NCBI RefSeq assembly: GCF_900091655.1
Contig: NZ_LT594621.1
Location: 3,630,639-3,694,638 of the forward strand
From: Culturomica massiliensis
GTDB lineage: Bacteria; Bacteroidota; Bacteroidia; Bacteroidales; Marinifilaceae
Reading direction: 5' to 3'
Length of the DNA stretch: 64,000 nt
Positions 52,336 to 60,970 of this stretch are shown piece by piece; the stretch's first letter is position 1; each line of letters begins with the position of its first letter. Position numbers and translations under genes: made by a program. The notes beneath the pieces were generated by a model that was not told the origin of the DNA, did no database searches, and worked only from the letters and a program-made list of their open reading frames with translations.

Positions 52336-52769
52336 TTAAAGTGCACTGTCGAAACGGGACTGGGGCCAGTAAGTATTTCCGATATAAGCCAGGGGTGTGT
52401 TGGCCTGGGGGGATTGTTTACATCCCGTGCTATTTTGATCCTATTCTGGCAGCAATAAACGGATGAATCGTATTGTCCCATGTCATGTGTATATGGCGCT
52501 CAACAGGCATTGCAATTGTCCCTTTGTTTCCTGCTTTCCACATTCCTGTGCCCATTCACTCCTCCGACGGGTAAAATCATAGGCTTTTTGTGCATTTTGT
52601 ATAGATATTTTCGTCCCCATCGTTCACAGAGAATGGCTTTTTCTGCCGTTCCGATTGACGGCTTGTAAAGACATTGTTCCAGTGAAGCCGGAGTTACTTC
52701 TGCCGGCAGGGTAAAACTTCCCATATACATAAGTGCAACAACCCAAAGGATTCTGTTTTGTATTTTCAT
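52336..52769 (-). pseudogene. Decayed small secreted protein gene
   Basis: From ATG 52769 a signal peptide (ILWVVALMYMGSFTLPAEV) and 89 residues are encoded up to a TGA at 52500. In the same frame beyond the TGA the text still looks coding (APYTHDMGQYDSSVYCCQN), and after a frame change it continues as GCKQSPQANTPLAYIGNTYW to a TAA at 52336. This suggests a gene of about 140 codons broken by a stop and a frameshift, or a shorter 89-residue protein with coincidental downstream frames. An ATG at 53009 would add 80 codons across the operator region and is rejected. Confidence 0.4.
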
Positions 52770-52821
52770 AGGGATATGCTTTTTTATTAATACAAATATA
52801 TAATTTTTAAGAAAAACATGA

Positions 52822-52880
52822 CACCCCCATTTTGGGGGGTATTTGTTAATTATCAGTAGAATACCCCATTTTGGGGGTAT
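52822..52880. promoter_or_regulatory. Twin CCCC-ATTTT-GGGG palindromes in a divergent promoter region
   Basis: CACCCCCATTTTGGGGGGTAT (52822-52842 region) and ATACCCCATTTTGGGGGTAT (52861-52880) share the core CCCCATTTTGGGG, with centres about 39 bp apart. They lie between the minus-strand secreted-protein gene and the plus-strand beta-barrel gene. The second site ends next to the -33 region of the beta-barrel promoter, the position of an activator site. Confidence 0.6.
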
Positions 52881-52900
52881 TTTGGTGTATTCGTTTGTTT

Positions 52901-52908
52901 TATTTTTG
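52901..52908 (+). promoter_or_regulatory. Promoter -7 box for the beta-barrel gene
   Basis: Perfect TATTTTTG; TTTG at 52881-52884 is a candidate -33 box with a short 16-bp spacer, consistent with a promoter that needs an activator. Confidence 0.45.
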
Positions 52909-53007
52909 TTGTAGTTCATTAATATGATAAAACAAAATTTAACTAACGACAGAATTGCGATCGCCGAAAAGCAAATAGAGTAGGCATTATTACTAAAATC
53001 AATCACC

Positions 53008-53571
53008 ATGAAAACAACAATTATGAAAAGTTTCGTTTTGACGTTGGCTATTGCATTGTCCGGAATGTATGTACAGGCTCAGGAAAAGGGAGATGTGTCT
53101 GCCGGATTACGTCTGAATTTGGGGACCAGTCCTGCTGCCGGCTTGAGTTCGCAGTTCGGGGTGGGATTGGATTTCAATTGGAGTATTACGGATGCCATCC
53201 GTTTATCTCCGGAATTCAATTTCTTTTTTCCCAAAAAAGTAGCAGAGGCATTGGGTGCAGAGTTGAAATGGAATACCTGGGATTTCAGTATCAACGGGCA
53301 ATATCTTTTCAAACTTGGGGATGTTGTGTTATATCCTCAATTCGGTCTTACGATACAGGGTGCGTCAGTCAAATGGGATGGTGCAGACGAATGGGAGGAG
53401 TATGGAGGAGGTGCTGCAAAGTCGAGTGAAACTAAATTCGGTATCAATTTCGGAGCCGGTGTCGAATATCGGCTTTCAGAAGCCATTTCTCTTGATTTCC
53501 GGGCAAAATACAATGTGGTAAGCAACTGGTCACGGGCTGTGATTGGTGTCGGTGCTGCTTATCATTTCTAA
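53008..53571 (+). CDS. Outer-membrane beta-barrel protein
   Basis: 187 residues with a signal peptide ending at VQAQ near residue 25 and an 8-strand barrel (GDVSAGLRLNLGTSPAAG, later FGINFGAGVEYRLSEAISLDFRAKYNVVSNWS) ending in a terminal Phe. It belongs to the small OMP_b-brl/porin family; binding partner unknown. Driven from the divergent promoter with twin palindromes, so it is probably a regulated surface protein. Confidence 0.85.
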   Translation: MKTTIMKSFVLTLAIALSGMYVQAQEKGDVSAGLRLNLGTSPAAGLSSQFGVGLDFNWSITDAIRLSPEFNFFFPKKVAEALGAELKWNTWDFSINGQYLFKLGDVVLYPQFGLTIQGASVKWDGADEWEEYGGGAAKSSETKFGINFGAGVEYRLSEAISLDFRAKYNVVSNWSRAVIGVGAAYHF

Positions 53572-53692
53572 GGGCATATTCCTTGATGGGTGCCTGTCTT
53601 TTATAAGGCGGGCATTACATTATGCTGATTATCATTGTTTTTTTGCCGGATACGGGATTTTTCGATTGTCCGGAAATTAATACAGATAAGTT

Positions 53693-54688
53693 ATGAAGGC
53701 TAATAGATTTTTTATTTTGAACGTATTTGTTCTATTGACATATGTTCTTCTTGTTGTTCTTAGTTGCAGTGATAAGGATGATGGTCCGGACCGGAATCCT
53801 ATCGAGAAAGAGTATTTCAGTATCAAAGAGGCGGAGTATGTCGGAAATGATTTCCCTCAGGCAACAGGAAGTATTGCTTTGGATCGGGTAAATATGAACA
53901 GAAATGTGCTGGCCGGAGGGTCTTCGGTTGTAACTTTAGTATCTGAAAGGCAGATTACGGAGGTTTATGTCGGTGTGGTAGGAACCGCAGGCTATTATCG
54001 TTATGTGCCCGGAACGGTCCGGGCCGATGAAGCCACGATATATCCGCTCGTGTTGTTGATCAGTCAGAGTCTGGGTCATTCTTTTACGATCCGGATTGCT
54101 GCGCGTATGGCAGACGGAGAAATCACAGAAATATTTACTTCGGAAATCGGATACATACGTGCCGGAACGGGAGCTTTGCAAATCAGTCTTTCCTTTGATA
54201 ATGAGAAAGATGTGGATCTGTATGTCGTACAACCTGACGGAGAGGTTATCTATTACTATAACGAAGGAGGTTATGATTATGAATTGGATTCCCTGCTTTG
54301 GGGGCTGGATATCGATTCGAATGCCGGTTGCGTTATCGATGGGATTAATAATGAAAATGTGTTTTATCCTGCCGAGTATGTACAGTCTGGTAAGTATGAA
54401 GTATGGGTGAATATGTATTCCAATTGCAGACCCGAGATTGCGACCAATTGGGTGATTACAACAATTTATAAAAATGATCTGATCAGGGTAACTTACGGTC
54501 AAAATCCGGCCGCAGGAGTCTTCCCTGCCGGAACAGAGAGTAATCCGATCGGCGGGGAGTTGACGGGTGCGCTCAAAGTCATGGAGTTTACTGTAAGTGG
54601 CGGATCTCGTGCTGTGATTACCCGGACGGCAGTACGCCCTCCTTTGTCTGCTTCGGCGAAGAAGAAGATGGAGGCTGTTCGTAATTGA
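53693..54688 (+). CDS. Lipoprotein with YfaP/DUF2135-like domain
   Basis: 331 residues. Lipobox LSC (Cys25) followed by an acidic tether (SDKDDGPDRN). The middle, LQISLSFDNEKDVDLYVVQPDGEVIYYYN and later SGKYEVWVNMYSN, matches the beta-sandwich pattern of YfaP/DUF2135 proteins, which are thought to bind ligands or partner proteins. The first 130 residues are not assigned. It precedes a Yip1 protein by 19 bp and probably shares its transcript. Confidence 0.6.
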   Translation: MKANRFFILNVFVLLTYVLLVVLSCSDKDDGPDRNPIEKEYFSIKEAEYVGNDFPQATGSIALDRVNMNRNVLAGGSSVVTLVSERQITEVYVGVVGTAGYYRYVPGTVRADEATIYPLVLLISQSLGHSFTIRIAARMADGEITEIFTSEIGYIRAGTGALQISLSFDNEKDVDLYVVQPDGEVIYYYNEGGYDYELDSLLWGLDIDSNAGCVIDGINNENVFYPAEYVQSGKYEVWVNMYSNCRPEIATNWVITTIYKNDLIRVTYGQNPAAGVFPAGTESNPIGGELTGALKVMEFTVSGGSRAVITRTAVRPPLSASAKKKMEAVRN

Positions 54689-54707
54689 TGAATTCTTAAA
54701 AAAAAAT

Positions 54708-55295
54708 ATGATGAATCTTATAGAAAGAACGAAGAGCATTCTGATTTCTCCAAAAGAGGAATGGAGTAAAATCGGGCAGGAGAACGATACTCCGGTGAAA
54801 TTGCTTACGACTTATCTGTTGTGGCTTGCTATCTTACCGGCTGCGGCTGCTTTTATCGGTTACGGATTGATCGGTTTCCGGATTCCTTTGGTGGGGCATA
54901 TCGCCTCTTTGGAGTGGGGCATACGGATGGCGCTTTTGCAGTATGTTTCGGTTATAGGGGGTGTCTTTCTGACGGCTTTTGTTTTTGACATGTTGGCTTC
55001 GTATTTCGGGGCAGAGAAAAGTTTTAACAAAGCTTTTCAGTTGGCGACCTATTGCTATGCGGCTGTTTGTGTCGGCGGTATTTTTTACATTTACTGGAGT
55101 CTTAGTTTCCTGGCAGGAATAGCTGGTTTGTATGCATTGTATATTCTCTATTGCGGATTAAAGCCAATGATGAAGGTGCCTGAAGAGAAAACGACAAATT
55201 ATTTTGTAGCTGCTTTAATTACAATGGTTGTCGTTGCAGTTGTCCTGAGTGTCGTTTTGACGGCGATCATGGGCGTGCGTCCTTACATGTATTGA
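54708..55295 (+). CDS. Yip1-family membrane protein
   Basis: 195 residues with five hydrophobic helices. The start LIERTKSILISPKEEWSKI is the typical amphipathic N-terminus of bacterial Yip1-domain proteins, followed by helices around 27-47, 60-90, 100-125, 132-150 and 165-190. Role not established. Start ATG at 54708 or the next codon at 54711. The last gene before an OmpA remnant. Confidence 0.8.
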   Translation: MMNLIERTKSILISPKEEWSKIGQENDTPVKLLTTYLLWLAILPAAAAFIGYGLIGFRIPLVGHIASLEWGIRMALLQYVSVIGGVFLTAFVFDMLASYFGAEKSFNKAFQLATYCYAAVCVGGIFYIYWSLSFLAGIAGLYALYILYCGLKPMMKVPEEKTTNYFVAALITMVVVAVVLSVVLTAIMGVRPYMY

Positions 55296-55333
55296 CTCCG
55301 GGAGGAAGGCTTTACCGACGGTTTTTATTTTAA

Positions 55334-55414
55334 GGACAAAACAATCCTATTGCTGATAATTCGACGGATGAGGGACGGGCGAAAAACCGGAGGGTGGAGT
55401 TTATAAAGAAGTGA
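55334..55414 (+). pseudogene. C-terminal remnant of an OmpA-family gene
   Basis: After an in-frame stop, 26 codons read GQNNPIADNSTDEGRAKNRR followed by VEFIKK and a stop. This is the standard C-terminal end of OmpA-like peptidoglycan-binding domains (PIADN, EGRAKNRRVEF). The rest of the gene is absent, so it marks a deletion between the Yip1 gene and the next lipoprotein. Confidence 0.75.
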
Positions 55415-55457
55415 CCTGTATTTTGATCTGAAACTTATAATTCTAAAACATACGATC

Positions 55458-57668
55458 ATGAAAAAAAATGTTTCTTTTTGGTTATTTGCCTTGTCGACAA
55501 TGATACTGGCTGTCGTGTGGGCTTGTTCGGACGATGGGAAGAAGGGAGAGGTTCCTCCCGGCCCGGATCCGGAGGTTCCTGATGTCGTTATGAAAAATGC
55601 GACGGTTTATGGACTCGTTAAGGATATCGACGGAGTGCTTTTGTCGGGGGTGAAGGTAACGACAGGAACTCTCTCGGCTATTACGGATGCAAATGGTGCT
55701 TTCCGTTTTGAAAGCATGGGAACCGTTAACAACCGTACCCTATTTCGTTTTGAGAAAGCCGGGTATTTTACGGTGACCCGTTCGGGGACGAGTAGTGAAG
55801 AAATCACGTTGGAGGTCGTGATGCATGAGAAAGGAAACAGTGATATCAGCACGAGTGCGACATTTGAAGCAAATTCGGGGCGGCTGCTTACTGTCGGGGA
55901 TATGAAAGTGGATATTCCTGCTGCTAAAGTCGTGAAGAGTGACGGTACGGCTTATACGGGGACTGTAAATGCGGATATGCTTTACCTGGACCCGAATAAC
56001 GAGACATTTAATGAAATGATGCCCGGGGGTGATTTGGCGGCAGTCCGTACGGATAATAGTGAAGTACAACTGGTGTCGTGGGGAATGGTGGAAGTTTCTC
56101 TTACCGATGGAAGCGGCAATGCTTTACAATTGAAAGAGGACGGGACTTCGGTGATGACTTTCCCTATCCCTGAAGGAATGGAAAGCAATCCGCCTGAAAC
56201 GATTCCGTTGTGGTATTTCAATGAAGAGACCGGAATGTGGGTGGAAGAAGGGGTAGCCCGTCTGGAAGGAAATGTATACGTCGGCGAAGTAAATCATTTT
56301 TCGTGGCACAACCTGGATTGGCCGGAGGACCGGGTGACAGTGAAGGGAACGGTTACCAATTGCAATGGGCCGGTCCAGAATATAAAAGTAACGGTAGATC
56401 AAACCTATGCCTACACAAATAGCCGGGGGGAATATGAAGTATATATTCCGGCCAACACGTCGGTAACGGTCCGGATACTTTCCGAAGATTACGGATTGCT
56501 GCCGGGTGTCGCTCACGAGTTACCGGGACAGGCCGGGGGAACGACGGTAACCCGTAATCTGGAATTGCAATGTCCGAGGTCTGTCACGGGGAAGATCGTC
56601 AATTCCTGTGGAGAAATACCTGTTGCTTTTATTAATTGTGAATACGATCATGAGGGGAGGACCTGTACGATGATGCCGGTAAAGACAGACCGGGGAGGGT
56701 GCTTCAAACTGAATGCACCGAATATCAACGGTTCAGTTGTTTTACGTTTTACATTGAGTACCGGTACTACTTTTATACGGAATGTAACTCTTCTTACCGG
56801 TACTGATATCACTTTACCGGATATCGAAGTCTGTGAGGAAGGCGGAGGTGAAGAAAATACGATGCTTATCCTAAAGGAAGAAGGGGAGAGTGTAAGGGTA
56901 AACTTTGCTCCCGAGAATATTCAAATGATGTGGTCGGATACCGTGTTGATGGTGGTGTGTTCAGAAAGTGATGATGAATCTTGCCTGCTTACGATCAATG
57001 GCTTTAATGGGAATAATGGGAGTTATAGAGGTAACATAACAATAGCGAAAGGCACCTTTGTTTTACAAGCAGAGGGAATCACAGTCGACGTTGTGCTACA
57101 AACAGATGGAAAATATGCTTTCGATGTGAGCGGTACGGGAGAATATATGGAGGTGAACGGTTCGTCTTATACGGAAGGAACGGCGCAAATATTTGGTAAA
57201 ATTGTCGCGTCTTTGTCTTTACGTATCGAAGTCCTGCGGGATGTCGAAAATTGGGAGGATACACAATTGGGAGAGGATTTCCCTGAATTGTTTACGCCGG
57301 TTGATGCATTGGTCCGGTTTTCCGGACAAACTTTGCAAACGACGACGGCTTTGGGGTATATTAACCGGCCCTTATCGGATTATACTGAGGTAAAGTCGCG
57401 CCTTGCGGATGCCGGCTTTTCTATCAGAGTAAACGAGGTGCAGGAGGAAGGTTGTTATGCTATTGTTTATCAGAAAGGGAATACTGTTGTGATCGTGGGA
57501 TATGATCCGAACGGAGATGAGGTAGACGGATGGGATGAAGAAAGATTTACCCTGCTGATATATGTCGGTACTGTGGATGAGACTACTGCTGTGACAGATA
57601 TTCATAATTCGTATAGAACTTTACATAGCAAAATACAAAAAGCCATTCAAGCTTGTAAACAGAAATAA
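55458..57668 (+). CDS. Large lipoprotein with carboxypeptidase-regulatory-like repeats
   Basis: 736 residues with a signal peptide and Cys at VVWAC (residue 23), then a flexible acidic/proline linker (DDGKKGEVPPGPDPEVP). Carboxypeptidase-regulatory-like beta-sandwich units appear at about 48-115 (TVYGLVKDIDGVLLSGVKVTTG), 295-375 (VTVKGTVTNCNGPVQNIKVTV) and 375-470. The region 120-280 (AAKVVKSDGTAYTGTVNADMLYLDP, then FPIPEGMESNPPETIPLWYFNEETGMWVEEG) is typical of Bacteroidota surface lipoproteins. The last 250 residues are unassigned. Function unknown; surface binding is likely. Confidence 0.72.
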   Translation: MKKNVSFWLFALSTMILAVVWACSDDGKKGEVPPGPDPEVPDVVMKNATVYGLVKDIDGVLLSGVKVTTGTLSAITDANGAFRFESMGTVNNRTLFRFEKAGYFTVTRSGTSSEEITLEVVMHEKGNSDISTSATFEANSGRLLTVGDMKVDIPAAKVVKSDGTAYTGTVNADMLYLDPNNETFNEMMPGGDLAAVRTDNSEVQLVSWGMVEVSLTDGSGNALQLKEDGTSVMTFPIPEGMESNPPETIPLWYFNEETGMWVEEGVARLEGNVYVGEVNHFSWHNLDWPEDRVTVKGTVTNCNGPVQNIKVTVDQTYAYTNSRGEYEVYIPANTSVTVRILSEDYGLLPGVAHELPGQAGGTTVTRNLELQCPRSVTGKIVNSCGEIPVAFINCEYDHEGRTCTMMPVKTDRGGCFKLNAPNINGSVVLRFTLSTGTTFIRNVTLLTGTDITLPDIEVCEEGGGEENTMLILKEEGESVRVNFAPENIQMMWSDTVLMVVCSESDDESCLLTINGFNGNNGSYRGNITIAKGTFVLQAEGITVDVVLQTDGKYAFDVSGTGEYMEVNGSSYTEGTAQIFGKIVASLSLRIEVLRDVENWEDTQLGEDFPELFTPVDALVRFSGQTLQTTTALGYINRPLSDYTEVKSRLADAGFSIRVNEVQEEGCYAIVYQKGNTVVIVGYDPNGDEVDGWDEERFTLLIYVGTVDETTAVTDIHNSYRTLHSKIQKAIQACKQK

Positions 57669-57680
57669 TAGACAAAGGAA

Positions 57681-57709
57681 GAGGCTGCTACAAAGCAGCC
57701 TCTTTTTGA
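57681..57709 (+). terminator. Bidirectional-type terminator between convergent genes
   Basis: AGAGGCTGCT (57681-57690) pairs exactly with AGCAGCCTCT (57695-57704), loop ACAA, followed by TTTTTG on the plus strand. Confidence 0.85.
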
Positions 57710-57719
57710 GGTTTATAAC

Positions 57720-58511
57720 TCAATGATGTAAGTCTTGGTTTGTATGAGTCTCGGATTTATTCTTTGTGTTTTTCAGGGGTTTTAATCCGTCTTTAAAGTG
57801 TATGGTTGCGTGAGTTCCATCGCAATAGGGTTTGTTTGTGGAGGCCCCGCAGCGGCAAAGGGTAACCCGGTTCCGGATTTCATAGGCGTTGCATTCACAG
57901 TCTTCAATCGGAATGCCTCCTTTCACCCATAGCGGTCCGCTGCACTCTTCCTGAGGGTCTTCTATCAGGCTTAAAGAAGGCTTTAGAGACGGTTCCAGAA
58001 ACCGGTCTTCTTTTTTATTCTTGATTTTCAATCTGCCGGAGGGACAATGGAAAGTTTCCCGGACACAAAGATCATAGGACTCTTTTTGGTCTGAATTGTT
58101 GATTTGTTCCCATACCGTACCTTTGGCCATACAGAAACGGGCGTGTACACAATAATCCGGATTATCGGATAGTTCCAGATATTGGCTGTCATAGGTTTCT
58201 GCCGAATCGAGCAAAGGTGTCCGGTCGGCAGTCAGACGGGGATCCCAGTCTGCTTGGGTATGCGCGCCGTCACAATAGGGTTTTGTCCGGGAATGTCCGC
58301 AACGACAGAGGGCTACAGGTTCTGCCTCCGTATTATACGTTTCTCCCGGGTGGTATTCCCAGGCTTCACCATCGGCATTAGGAACGATAAATTCCTGCTG
58401 TAGCCGGGGATGGCCGTATACGAAGTAGGGACCTTTGGTGTCGATAATTATCGAATAGTCTTTTCCCAGTATCGGAGTTCCTGGTTCGATAGATGGATTT
58501 TCTTTTTCCAT
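57720..58511 (-). CDS. Twin-CDGSH iron-sulfur protein
   Basis: 263 residues with two complete CDGSH 2Fe-2S motifs, CRCGHSRTKPYCDGAH near residue 69 and CRCGASTNKPYCDGTH near 221; each gives the three Cys and one His ligands. Between them YCVHARFCMAKGTVW and HCPSGRLKI look like a divergent mono-cluster ferredoxin-like (Fer4_19) segment with its own cysteines. It is cytoplasmic and probably an electron-transfer or cluster-transfer protein. Alone on its strand, convergent with the lipoprotein. Confidence 0.85.
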   Translation of the reverse strand: MEKENPSIEPGTPILGKDYSIIIDTKGPYFVYGHPRLQQEFIVPNADGEAWEYHPGETYNTEAEPVALCRCGHSRTKPYCDGAHTQADWDPRLTADRTPLLDSAETYDSQYLELSDNPDYCVHARFCMAKGTVWEQINNSDQKESYDLCVRETFHCPSGRLKIKNKKEDRFLEPSLKPSLSLIEDPQEECSGPLWVKGGIPIEDCECNAYEIRNRVTLCRCGASTNKPYCDGTHATIHFKDGLKPLKNTKNKSETHTNQDLHH

Positions 58512-58605
58512 GGGGTGTTTGCTTTTAATTGTTTGCCGGTTAAAAGTTTACCCTGTATTATACTTTATTTTGAAGGAAAAGTTTTGTCGGGAGAAGGGAA
58601 AGAAA

Positions 58606-58641
58606 ATAGCGTTAAAGAAGTTTTGCTTGCTTTAACGCTAT
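58606..58641 (-). terminator. Terminator of the TPM/LemA gene group
   Basis: ATAGCGTTAAAG (58606-58617) pairs exactly with CTTTAACGCTAT (58630-58641). Read on the minus strand it follows the first TPM gene and is trailed by TTTTC. Confidence 0.65.
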
Positions 58642-58674
58642 CTTTTGTTTTGTGTTTTTATCGTTCGGGATAAA

Positions 58675-59442
58675 TTACCAGCTTCCACTGGCGCCTCCAC
58701 CCCCGAAACTTCCTCCTCCAAACCCACCGAATCCGCCGAAACTTCCTCCGCTGCTGTGCTGTCCGCTTCCGAGGCCGCCCCAGAAAATAAAGGGGCCTCC
58801 ACTGTTTCCGCTACCGGTATAATTCCCGTCTCCGTGGTTGTGGTTTCCGCCTTTGCGTCCCAATAACGGAAGGATAATGAAAAGAATTATAAACGGGATG
58901 ATAAACCATGTCCAATTTTCGTCATCGCCGCTTTTCTCTGCTTTGTATTCTCCGGTTGCCAGTCCGATCAGTTTGTCTACGGCTTTATTTATACCGTTGT
59001 AATACCTGCCTTTTTGAAATTCCGGAATAATATCATTGCGTATAATCCGGGAGGCGACAGCATCCGGAACAACCCCTTCCAGACCGTATCCTACGGCAAT
59101 GGCTACTTCTCCTTTTTCTCTCCTGGTTTTGGGTTTAACCAAAACGAGGATGCCGTTGTCTTTTCCTTTTTGGCCGATGCCCCATTTTTCTGCCAGTCGT
59201 TGCGCATAGTCTCCCGGTGCATACCCATGTATATCCGGTACGGTTACTACAGCAATCTGGGTAGAGGAAGTATCATTGAAATGACGGAGTTTCGTCTCCA
59301 GAGCAGATTGTTGTTCCGGAGTAAACATTGCTGTAAAATCGTTGACGATCCGCCGCGGATACATCGGTTCCGGAAAATCCTGTGCCCTTCCGTTAAATGA
59401 TAGAATAAGGATAAACAGTAACGATAGAAAATATTTAGTCAT
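58675..59442 (-). CDS. TPM-domain protein (YgcG type)
   Basis: 255 residues: signal peptide to RAQ at about 21, TPM domain 25-150 (VNDFTAMFTPEQQSALETKL, ALETKLRHFNDTSSTQIAVVTV), one transmembrane helix near 178-195, and a tail of Gly/Ser/Phe repeats ending GGGASGSW. This is the YgcG class of TPM proteins that occur with LemA and a second TPM protein, as here. Suggested roles are in membrane or photosystem repair in other organisms; the bacterial role is unclear. Confidence 0.88.
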   Translation of the reverse strand: MTKYFLSLLFILILSFNGRAQDFPEPMYPRRIVNDFTAMFTPEQQSALETKLRHFNDTSSTQIAVVTVPDIHGYAPGDYAQRLAEKWGIGQKGKDNGILVLVKPKTRREKGEVAIAVGYGLEGVVPDAVASRIIRNDIIPEFQKGRYYNGINKAVDKLIGLATGEYKAEKSGDDENWTWFIIPFIILFIILPLLGRKGGNHNHGDGNYTGSGNSGGPFIFWGGLGSGQHSSGGSFGGFGGFGGGSFGGGGASGSW

Positions 59443-59511
59443 AGGTTATAAATTACAGATGATCCGGTTTTAGATCGTAAATTTTAATGCACTTTATACA
59501 GAATTCGTTAT

Positions 59512-59949
59512 CTATTCTTTAAACGATAAATCGTCCGGTAGTTCATTGATGTCGTCTTTTTGGTAAGGGAAATAGGTTTTCAGTTGTTTCCCGGCTTCTT
59601 TTACGGCTTCACAGACACCTTCACAAATCTGTCCGCTTTTGAATTTTTCGACCATACGGTTTTTTATGTCATCCCAAAAATTTCCACTTACTTTGGCATT
59701 GATGCCCGCATCTCCGAGGATGGCCATTTTTTTGTCTTTCAGAGCGATGAATATGAGTACACCGTTGCGTTGTGCCGTTTCATGCATTTTCAGTTTTTCA
59801 AAAACCTCGACGGCATTATCCAATGGATTTGTCTGACAATGATTCTGAAAGTGAATCCGGATTTCTCCGGAGGTACACTTCTCAGCTTCCTGAATCGCTG
59901 CTACCATTGCATCCTTCTGGGCTTGTGTAAAATATTTTTCGGGCGACAT
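59512..59949 (-). CDS. Short TPM-domain protein
   Basis: 145 residues of a single TPM domain without signal peptide (QAQKDAMVAAIQEAEKCTSGEIRIHFQNHC, then MHETAQRNGVLIFIALKDKKMAILGDAGIN). The soluble partner in LemA-TPM-TPM clusters. Between it and the LemA gene lies one arm of the 140-bp inverted repeat. Confidence 0.85.
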   Translation of the reverse strand: MSPEKYFTQAQKDAMVAAIQEAEKCTSGEIRIHFQNHCQTNPLDNAVEVFEKLKMHETAQRNGVLIFIALKDKKMAILGDAGINAKVSGNFWDDIKNRMVEKFKSGQICEGVCEAVKEAGKQLKTYFPYQKDDINELPDDLSFKE

Positions 59950-60076
59950 GTTTAATTCTGTTTTTGTCTATGGCTTTACCCGGGATTTAATAGGTCCTGG
60001 TAAAAAACTATTCAGTCTTTAACCATGGATTATCCGTTTTTCAGGCCTGGCCTTTTTTAAAAGTTGTTTTCCACCT

Positions 60077-60225
60077 GGTTTTAATTGTAGATTTTAGATT
60101 GTAAATTGTTTGACTACCTGATTCGTCATCAGATTTATTTAATCTAAAATCGTAAATCTACAATTTTTTAGGTTCGGGCTATGGGTATAATCTAAAATCG
60201 TAAATCGTAAATCTACAATTTTAAT
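60077..60225. repeat. 140-bp repeat, left arm around lemA
   Basis: Modular repeat (R-S2-R-S1-R read in this direction) whose reverse complement recurs at 60971-61114 with only a few substitutions and one 9-nt block difference. Shared landmarks are GGTTTTAATTGTA, TGTTTGACTACCTGATTCGT, GATTTATTTAATC and CGGGCTATGGG. Confidence 0.85.
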
Positions 60226-60234
60226 AAGTCCGGT

Positions 60235-60825
60235 TTAAAATTCTACTTTCGGGGCTTGTTCGGCACCTTCATTTGCTTCGAAATATGGTTTGGGCGTAAA
60301 TCCGAACATACCGGCTATGATATTTTTAGGAAATTGGCGGATATCGGCGTTATAATTTCTAACCGATTCGTTGAATTTCCGTCTTTCGACTGCTATCCGG
60401 TTTTCAGTTCCCTCCAGTTGTGCTTGCAGTTCCATAAAGTTTTGATTGGCTTTCAAATCAGGATAGCTTTCGGAAATAGCCATTAATCTGGAAAGGGCAG
60501 AAGACAATTCTCCCTGGGTACGGTTTAGTTTTTGCAAAGTTGCTTCATCCAATTGGTCGAAATTGATCTGTGTTTTGGTTGCCTGTGCCCGGGCATTTAC
60601 GACATCGATCAATGTTTGTTCTTCATGGGAGGCATAACCTTTTACGGTATTTACCAAATTCGGTATCAAATCGATGCGTCTCTGGTATTGGTTTTCTACA
60701 TTTGACCATTGAGCAGATACGGCTTCACTCATTTTCACCATGCCGTTATATGTTCCTTTAAACCAAAAGAAGATAGCCAATATGGCTACGATAATTACAA
60801 TCAATACAATATATCCTTTTTTCAT
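60235..60825 (-). CDS. LemA-family protein
   Basis: 196 residues from ATG 60825; an earlier ATG (60852) would add nine residues before the membrane helix. An N-terminal transmembrane segment (VLIVIIVAILAIFFW) is followed by the LemA four-helix bundle (VSAQWSNVENQYQRRIDLIPNLVNTVKGYASHE, typical). It belongs functionally with the two TPM genes and possibly with the DUF3137-like gene at the window end. It is framed by the two arms of a 140-bp inverted repeat. Confidence 0.95.
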   Translation of the reverse strand: MKKGYIVLIVIIVAILAIFFWFKGTYNGMVKMSEAVSAQWSNVENQYQRRIDLIPNLVNTVKGYASHEEQTLIDVVNARAQATKTQINFDQLDEATLQKLNRTQGELSSALSRLMAISESYPDLKANQNFMELQAQLEGTENRIAVERRKFNESVRNYNADIRQFPKNIIAGMFGFTPKPYFEANEGAEQAPKVEF

Positions 60826-60970
60826 CTTGAATAATGTTAGTTTATAGTACAAATATCGTTTTTTTTATGACAATACCCATGTGGACGGAAGATATATTTT
60901 GCCACTATACGTTAAAACATTTGAACGTCTGTCGGGTTTACGATGTTTTACGGACTTTAAAGCACATATA

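Noticed and set aside
52770..53009. N-terminal extension of the small secreted protein to 53009
   Set aside because: Would translate the twin palindromes and promoter; the signal peptide starts at the ATG ending at 52769.
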